A stretch of 64,000 nucleotides of DNA from Entomortierella parvispora (Eukaryota; Mortierellomycota; Mortierellomycetes; Mortierellales; Mortierellaceae), in contig OY752141.1 in the NCBI GenBank assembly GCA_963573315.1, positions 3,658,001 through 3,722,000 of the forward strand, given 5' to 3'. Of the stretch, positions 57,899 through 64,000 are shown piece after piece. The position numbers and the translations under genes were made by a program. Position 1 is the stretch's first letter. Every line of letters starts with the position of its first letter. The notes under the pieces are model-generated. The model had not been told where the DNA came from, ran no database searches, and saw only the letters and a program-made list of their open reading frames with translations.

Positions 57899-60625
57899 AT
57901 GACCTTTTCCATTCCCCAGCCTATTCCCTCTCGTTCATCCCACCCCGTCCACGCCCACCAACGTCCCCCTATCCGCCGCTCCCAGTCCCATACCATCGCC
58001 ACCGTTGCTGCCACCCTCGCAGCAAGCTCGCCCTCGACTGTCGGTGGCAGTGGCGCAAATCCAAAGTTTGGCATCACTCATCTCCTTGCCAGTGCTCTCC
58101 ACCCCGATATCGGGGAGGATCTGACCCTGGGCAACGACGATGACATTGACGACCACAGCGACAACGACGAGGAAGACGACGATGAACCCCCAGAGCCAAT
58201 GACAGAGAGACGGTTCGATAGCGGCCATTATACCAGCCTGGACGAGGACCGAGGAATCCCCATCGGCAAGCCCAGCTTTCTCTACAAACCCACTGCCTCT
58301 GCTTTCTCGAATCGGTCCAGCAACAGCCATCTGTACGGCACCTACGGCAGTGGTACCGGCAGTATCGACGCGTCCGCACAGCTCGGTGGTAGCCCCGGGA
58401 ACCCGTCCCGGCGACATGTCTACAGCCACAGCCACTCCAACAGCGACAGCCACAACATCATGAATGTCATGGCCAATAACCTCAAGGGCACCAGCAACAG
58501 CAAGACCAAGACCAAGAACCAGGCAGATGTCGGTCTTGACTTGCGTGCGGCAGGCAACCATACCCGGAATGAACTCCAACCCCAAATACCTCATGTCGAA
58601 TACCAACCTCAACCACTCTCACCACAAAAGACACTATCAGAACACGCTAGTACTGCAGCAGAGTCCCCCTTATTCACCACCCCCTTTGCAGCCCCACCAT
58701 CCTCGTCCAGGAGCATTGCTATCCCACAGCAAGTGGTTTGGAGGGAGGGAGCACAGAGTGTTGCTCGTCCCACCAGCAACGGTCCGCCCACACCAGCCCC
58801 TGGCCCAACACCACAGCCTCATCCCAAGATCTCTGTTGACACGTCCAAGGCTCGTCTGATCAAGGCACCAGTGCCTGCACCCAAGGACAAGGATGCGGTG
58901 GGAACGAACGGAACAGGCCCAGCACCGGCAGTCAAGCGGGCGGCCTCTGTGAGTGCGCTCCCCAGGTCGCGTGCAGAGGGTCAACTCTCCTTGGTGTTAC
59001 GCAAAGAGGAAAAGGCGACGACGTCGGGCGCTGCCGTTACTGCCCCCGCATCGTTTTCATCATCCAGCACTGCCAGCAACTCCTCCACGAGACCCTTGAT
59101 GATGGCAAGCCAGTCGCGACTGAGCTCGGCCTTGCCGCCGACGCCGTCCTACCATCAGCGGCAGCAATCTCTCAACGCACCAGAGTCGGTTCTTCTCCCT
59201 GCACTCTCTCCTTCTTCCCCACGAGCCAACTCTGCCCTGGTCAATTCGCTCGAACAGCTCTCTGTCTCCTGGAAGGCCCCAGAGCACACCCCTAGCTTCC
59301 CCATCAACCGACTCCATCGCTCGCGGACAATCTCCTCTGGTACTCGTCCCAGCATCAACTCGTCCTTTTCTTCCAACGGCACCTTTGGCTCCTCCAACAA
59401 CTCTGGGAATCTGTACTCGTTTCAGCAGAACAACCTTGTCTCGCCCAGCACCATGGTCACGTCGTCCTCCTACAGCTCATTGCCGTATTCACCCGCAGTG
59501 GCGTTCTTGTCCAGTTTTGTGGACGCGACTGCGCCGCAGATGGCACCCGACGAGGAAGGCGAGCAGGTCGGAGACTTTATCATGGGCAAAGTCATTGGTC
59601 ACGGTGGATTCTCTATTGTGCGGGAAGCCTTTGCAATTCATTTGGACGGGTTGGTGGCGCAGGTCGCAGTCAAGATTGTCAAGACACAGACGGGATTGAC
59701 CGACAATGACAGGGTCCAAAGGATGCTTGACAAGGAGGTGGCCATCTGGAGTCGACTCGCGCACCCTAACGTACTCCCCTTTGTCGCCGTGGAGAAACTC
59801 CCTTCCAGCACGTTTGTGTTTTGCGAGCTTTGTACGGGGGGCAACCTTTTGGACTACATTACTCGACAAGAGTCACCTTCTTACCTATCACCACAGGCAG
59901 GATGTAGTACCGTTGGATTGGACGAGACGCATGCGAGACTGATCTTTAACCAGATTGCAGAGGCAGTGCGATACCTGCATGAGGAGAAGCGGATTGTTCA
60001 TCGTGACATCAAGTTGGAGAATATTCTGCAGCATGAAGATGGCACTTGGAAGATTTGCGACTTTGGACTGGCAGAGTACCAGAACGATGAAGCGGCCTCC
60101 TACTTTGGTTCCCCTGTCTCGCCAATCATCTACAACCCTAGGGCTGTCCAGTCCAAGGGAGTTCACGGCAGCCCGACCAGTGCCCGGAGCGACAGTAGTC
60201 TCCCAGAAGAAAATGGCGGAGACGAGGACGATGACGATGCTGTGGGCGGATCTTTAGCGTACTGTTCCCCCGAGCAACTTCGTTCCCAAAAGCCTCTCCG
60301 ATGCCCTTCCTCGGATGTCTGGTCACTCGGTGTTGTTCTCTATGCACTCCTGACCGGTCGTCTCCCTTTCCAAGACGAGTACGAGCCTCGACTCCAGTAC
60401 CAAATCCTGAACGGACGGTACGAGGATCCGACAGAGTGTAGCGCTGAGGCTCGCGAGTTGCTGAGCAACATGTTCAGGTCCAAACCTGAGGACCGCTGGC
60501 GTATTGACCAAGTGATGGATAGCCCGTGGTGCATGGGCACGACACAAGAGAGCAGCTGCTTTGATGACTATGGTGGTGGCAGCACCAAGATGAACAATAA
60601 CTTTTTCGCGTCCTTTCGCATGTAA
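57899..60625 (+). CDS. Ser/Thr protein kinase with long disordered N-terminus
   Basis: A single exon of 908 residues from the ATG at 57899. The frame is open upstream to 57182, but that part translates CT repeats. Residues 1-555 are Ser/Pro/Asn-rich, with an acidic patch (58137-58190). The kinase domain covers about 558-877: Gly loop GHGGFSIV, VAVK lysine, HRDIKLEN catalytic loop, DFGLAEY, SLAYCSPEQ in place of APE, DVWSLGVVLYALLTGRLPF and RWRIDQVMDSPW. All catalytic residues are present, so it should be active. Subdomain pattern points to the CAMK/SNF1-like branch. An unusual ~55-residue acidic insert lies between DFG and SPE. Substrate is unknown. Confidence 0.9.
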   Translation: MTFSIPQPIPSRSSHPVHAHQRPPIRRSQSHTIATVAATLAASSPSTVGGSGANPKFGITHLLASALHPDIGEDLTLGNDDDIDDHSDNDEEDDDEPPEPMTERRFDSGHYTSLDEDRGIPIGKPSFLYKPTASAFSNRSSNSHLYGTYGSGTGSIDASAQLGGSPGNPSRRHVYSHSHSNSDSHNIMNVMANNLKGTSNSKTKTKNQADVGLDLRAAGNHTRNELQPQIPHVEYQPQPLSPQKTLSEHASTAAESPLFTTPFAAPPSSSRSIAIPQQVVWREGAQSVARPTSNGPPTPAPGPTPQPHPKISVDTSKARLIKAPVPAPKDKDAVGTNGTGPAPAVKRAASVSALPRSRAEGQLSLVLRKEEKATTSGAAVTAPASFSSSSTASNSSTRPLMMASQSRLSSALPPTPSYHQRQQSLNAPESVLLPALSPSSPRANSALVNSLEQLSVSWKAPEHTPSFPINRLHRSRTISSGTRPSINSSFSSNGTFGSSNNSGNLYSFQQNNLVSPSTMVTSSSYSSLPYSPAVAFLSSFVDATAPQMAPDEEGEQVGDFIMGKVIGHGGFSIVREAFAIHLDGLVAQVAVKIVKTQTGLTDNDRVQRMLDKEVAIWSRLAHPNVLPFVAVEKLPSSTFVFCELCTGGNLLDYITRQESPSYLSPQAGCSTVGLDETHARLIFNQIAEAVRYLHEEKRIVHRDIKLENILQHEDGTWKICDFGLAEYQNDEAASYFGSPVSPIIYNPRAVQSKGVHGSPTSARSDSSLPEENGGDEDDDDAVGGSLAYCSPEQLRSQKPLRCPSSDVWSLGVVLYALLTGRLPFQDEYEPRLQYQILNGRYEDPTECSAEARELLSNMFRSKPEDRWRIDQVMDSPWCMGTTQESSCFDDYGGGSTKMNNNFFASFRM

Positions 60626-60976
60626 TTCCCCTCTAGGAGGGACCACCTACCATGGTTCTCCCAGATCAACTCTTTTGTTTATACCTTTGCTCACCAGCAA
60701 ATATTTTTTTTCTCTACCCTCGCAACCCCCAATAACCAACAATAAAAGACTTGTATAGTATGTGTCAACGCGTCGGACTGAATTGGTGGCACGGTCTGCT
60801 AGAATTTTATTTTTTTTTGTCCGGTGGAGCGGTTTGCTCCTTTCTCTCATTGTTCTTTTGCATTCCTTTCGCCTAACTTGTCCACCAACCATTCATCCCT
60901 TTATTCATCCTCTCTGCAACCTCATTGACATACGGCTGCCCCTCATCAAAAGTCATTCCAACTCCACTGCTTGCAA
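60626..60976. other. Intergenic, 350 bases
   Basis: Kinase 3' flank with an AATAAA at 60741-60746, then CT/CATT-rich leader of the next gene. Confidence 0.5.
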
Positions 60977-63529
60977 ATGGCAAAGCCAAAAAAGAGGTAT
61001 AGCACACCTCTCATTGTGAATCTTCATTCCTCACTTTTTTTTTTTTTTTTTTTTTGTGAGTGGGAGAGGACACTGCAGGGACCTTGTCTTTGCCATTCTT
61101 CTTCTTCTTCTACCGCACACCTTCACGAAACATTGGTTATTCATTGCAGACGAGACGCATTTTAAAGCCTTTAGGCTGCGGAAACTGCGCCAGTTTCCCT
61201 TTCATGGCTTTTCCCTTCCTTTCTTTGGGCAAAGGAGACAATGAGGGGATCAGATAACTAACTGTTCATCTTGCTTTATAGTAAATTGCTACCCCCTCGG
61301 CACAGCAATTCCCAAGCAGGATTCGTATACGATCGAACCAGGGCCTTTAGAGAAGACAAGGACATTGCCTTGGATAAATCCATTCGACAGGAAGAAGAAG
61401 AAATGTTGATCTTGGCGCGCTTGCTACGATCTGTCGCCAGTGATCAGGAGAGGATGGTCGAGGTCACCAAAAAAATCCTGTCCGTCAAAGGTCGGGTTGA
61501 AGGCGACGATGATGACGACAACAATGGTAACAACAGCAACAATAGCACTGGTGGCAACATTGAAGATGTTGTTTTGGTGGCCCGGGTGGCCTTGCAGTTG
61601 GATCCGGACTTTGATTCGGATTCTGCAGCATCCGGCAGAACTCGGCGTCATACCTCCTCATCCTCCTTCTCTCGGAAGGAATACTCGGATCTTCCAGACT
61701 TGCTACCACCACCTCCTCCATCGCTGACGCTAACGGCTTATGAGGCGCTCCCACCGATTTCAGATTTCCCGCTCTTGTCTGCAAAGAGCTTGAGGATTCT
61801 TCAGAGCCAAAGCAAGGGGAAGCCTGCCAATAGCTCAGGAGTCAAGAAAAAAAGACTTGTGGGCACCAAGAGCCATGGAGGAGGATCCTCTTCAAGGCGA
61901 GGGTCCTTGGACACGGAAAGCCTTGGCACTGCGCACAAGAGGCGCGGTAAGACAATCACTCCAGTTCTTTGGGATGTTGGGACCCACAATATTTGCATGA
62001 TGTCCGAATTCGTAATTGACTCAAAAGAATTGGGCCTTTTTTTTCCCCCCCTTGTTTTCATATCTGCTTTAGCTTCATCATCAACCAGCAGTATTGGCGA
62101 TGCTGATTTCAGTCCTTCACAGAGTGAAAATGGTCGTGGTTCGAGAAATTTCCAAAGAACGACTCGATATGGACGGGATGAGGTGGCGCAAGGGTCACAG
62201 GATGTTGTTTTGCCCTCTTCCGTCTCCGACAATGCTGAAGTGGCCAAAGATCACGCGACCACATTAACCACAAGAACGATACCCGGATACCCACCAACCT
62301 CCAAAGCAAAGCACGCACCTGCGCCTAAATCAATAGCCAAGCATGTCACCTCGCCCTCAAAAACCCCTCCTGCAAAGAGGGCGCGGCGTGACTCTACAAC
62401 TGAACCCGGATCGAGAGCATCAGTGCCCGTATCAGAATCATCGGATACAACAGCAGGGTCAACACTCGCGAATGGAGAAATGAGCGACCCCGATTTTGAG
62501 CCGGATACTTGCCTCCAGTGTATTAGGGCAAAGACTCGATGCCATGGCAGTCAGAAAACAAGAAAGAATACCTGGTCTCGGTGTGTACGATGTGTTCGAC
62601 ATGGAATCCGATGTGATCCTGTGGTCGCTGCAGTGGCCTATGCATTGGACCCTACGCTACCACCGATGCCCCCGAAAACTCCAAGCGCCACAGGATCAGA
62701 GGCCCACAATGTCGCTCTTCAGGCTGGCTCTATGCAAGATGATGAACCTGAGGACACTATTTCAGTTGCTGCTACCGCGATATCACCTTCAGTCCTCTCT
62801 TCCGAATCAATTGCAAGCTTATGTTCGGCCAGCGCTGGATCCATGGACAATCGCAAACCATGCAGCAGTTGCAAGACGTCTCGCGTCCGATGCGAATATC
62901 TGAACAGAAATGACGATAACAGCAAGAATCTGTGTCGACGATGCGTAAAGCTTCACTTGATCTGCGTTTCCAACAGTCGGAATAGGGCCACAAGCTCAGA
63001 CCCATCCGAGATCTTGGCTCCTGTTGATCTAGAAAAGATCAAGGAGGAACTTTTGAGAGCTGATAGTCCTTTGGCTCTTTCAGGAGGCCCAGATCCTCGA
63101 GATCGGTTACCAGCTGCGGTCGTGGCGGCTGCTGGTCCACTTTTGTCAAACAACCTGAACGGCGAAAATGACCAGATTGGTAAAAAGCGTCAATTGGCGT
63201 TCCCAGATGGAATCTCCAAGGCCAATATTCTGCAGCATAGACCTCGACGCGCTGCCGCTCCTGCCACCGTTGCCGCTGGCTCTTCTTCGACTTCAAGAAC
63301 TACTACATTGGCGACTACAACGCGAGCAGGCCGCCGCTCAAAGTCGGTCTCGGGCTCGTCGATAGACGCAAGCCTACATCCTGGACGCAAAGAAGCCACC
63401 AATGTTACGACGAGGGCTGCAGTCCCTGATACCAGAGCTAAAGGCACAAATCCAGATGGCGATGTTGACATCTCTGTCTTGGCCGTGACAGGAGAGACTG
63501 ACGAGACCATTCCTTCTACTGGAAATTGA
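60977..63529 (+). CDS. Protein with two Zn2Cys6-like zinc clusters
   Basis: Exon 1 is 60977-60996 (MAKPKKR), exon 2 starts at 61282. A further probable intron, 61947-62072 (GTAAGA...CTTTAG, 126 nt and stop-free), lies inside exon 2, giving 713 residues if removed or 755 if retained. The N-terminal 70 residues form a charged helix (DKSIRQEEEEMLILARLLRS). Ser-rich linkers follow, then two clusters with identical spacing C-x2-C-x6-C-x13-C-x2-C-x6-C. The first (about 62511-62615) contains CLQCIRAKTRC...CVRCVRHGIRC, the second (62860-62968) CSSCKTSRVRC...CRRCVKLHLIC. Both resemble fungal binuclear zinc DNA-binding domains. No fungal-specific transcription-factor middle-homology domain was seen. 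It is likely a nuclear DNA-binding regulator. Confidence 0.75.
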
Positions 63530-63897
63530 TTTTTTTCATTCTTCTTTTCTTCTCCCTGCCTTGAACAGTTGTTCGACTTTTCACAGAACAGTTGGTATCC
63601 AGAGGAAATAAACCAAGATCATTTTCTTTCATTTGTTTGCAGTTCCATTTTTTATAATTTATTGTAACCTGGAAGAGGGTTTTATGGATTCGGTTTGGAT
63701 GTTGTAGTTGGCCTAGTCCATGGTCCTGCCTTTTTTAAATATCTGTTGCTTTGCCAATGGTTGTGGCAAGCGGGTTGTATAAGAGTTGAGAGAGAGGTCG
63801 CAGATTCGTGGGTGGGGGGGGGGGGGGGGGGGAGCATTGTAACTTTTGACATAGGGGTCAAATTCGCTGATATAAGGGAAAAAAACAAATGTCCCGT
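63530..63897. other. Convergent 3' flanks with poly-G tract
   Basis: Holds an AATAAA at 63607-63612 (plus strand) and a 19-G run at 63814-63832. No coding region is supported. Confidence 0.5.
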
Positions 63898-63955
63898 CTA
63901 TTCGTCAGCGGCAGCGCGCTTCTTCTCCTCTGCCTCCTTCATGCGACGGAGGTAA
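63898..63955 (-). CDS. Last exon of a minus-strand gene (partial)
   Basis: On the minus strand a CTAAC branch-point-like element and a GGTAACAG acceptor at 63956-63958 precede an open stretch encoding YLRRMKEAEEKKRAAADE and a TAG at 63898-63900. The composition (Lys/Glu/Ala-rich short C-terminal tail) is what small ribosomal or chromatin-associated proteins often show, but the family cannot be told from 18 residues. The rest lies beyond the right edge. Confidence 0.45.
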
Positions 63956-64000
63956 CTGTTACCAAGACAAAGGTGAAAATATTCAGAGTTAGTGTACCAT

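Overview
The window looks like nuclear DNA of an early-diverging fungus, most likely Mucoromycota or Mortierellomycota. The supporting signs are short GT-AG introns (roughly 50-120 nt), pyrimidine-rich 5' regions, a Crinkler-type protein, an I66-like secreted inhibitor, and long low-complexity Ser/Pro/Gln-rich proteins. The taxonomic call is an inference; there is no marker gene here that fixes the genus. Gene models were built by hand from splice sites. For nearly every multi-exon gene the exon lengths sum to a multiple of three and rebuild an uninterrupted protein of family-typical length.

Layout. 1-3700: a decayed local duplication carrying an intact small secreted I66-type inhibitor gene, a broken second copy of it, and two copies of the region containing the 3' end of SKI2. 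3484-8289 (-): SKI2 RNA helicase, sharing a divergent promoter with an isochorismatase-fold hydrolase (8604-9570 +). 10479-12407 (+): a low-complexity orphan. 12877-14834 (+): ATP-type PEP carboxykinase. 16284-17477 (-): a Ser-rich orphan. 19149-23349 (-): VPS18. 23569-27404 (-): a 16-exon, 878-residue protein that I assign tentatively to the FIRRM/C1orf112 family; it is divergent from an NME6-type nucleoside diphosphate kinase (27643-28410 +). 28934-30238 (+): secreted S1/P1 nuclease. 30348-33857 (+): MYST acetyltransferase with two PHD fingers. 34105-36367 (-): Crinkler protein, divergent from NOP7/pescadillo (36588-38818 +).

39139-40673 (+): PP4 regulatory subunit 2. 40962-41537 (+): tiny PLDc_N-type membrane protein. 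41917-43923 (-): acidic orphan. 44449-47450 (-): septin-polyGln-ankyrin protein, divergent from a class I PI transfer protein (48091-49392 +). 50275-54072 (+): DP-type cell-cycle transcription factor with a very long N-terminus. 54905-55675 (+): orphan multi-pass membrane protein. 57899-60625 (+): Ser/Thr kinase. 60977-63529 (+): protein with two Zn2Cys6-like clusters. 63898-63955 (-): last exon of a gene running off the right edge.

Most genes are housekeeping: mRNA decay, ribosome assembly, vacuolar trafficking, gluconeogenesis, lipid transfer, chromatin and cell cycle. The accessory flavour comes from the I66 duplication at the left, the Crinkler gene, the septin-ankyrin architecture and the twin zinc-cluster protein. 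I saw no transposon, rRNA, tRNA or CRISPR array, but tRNA detection by eye is unreliable.
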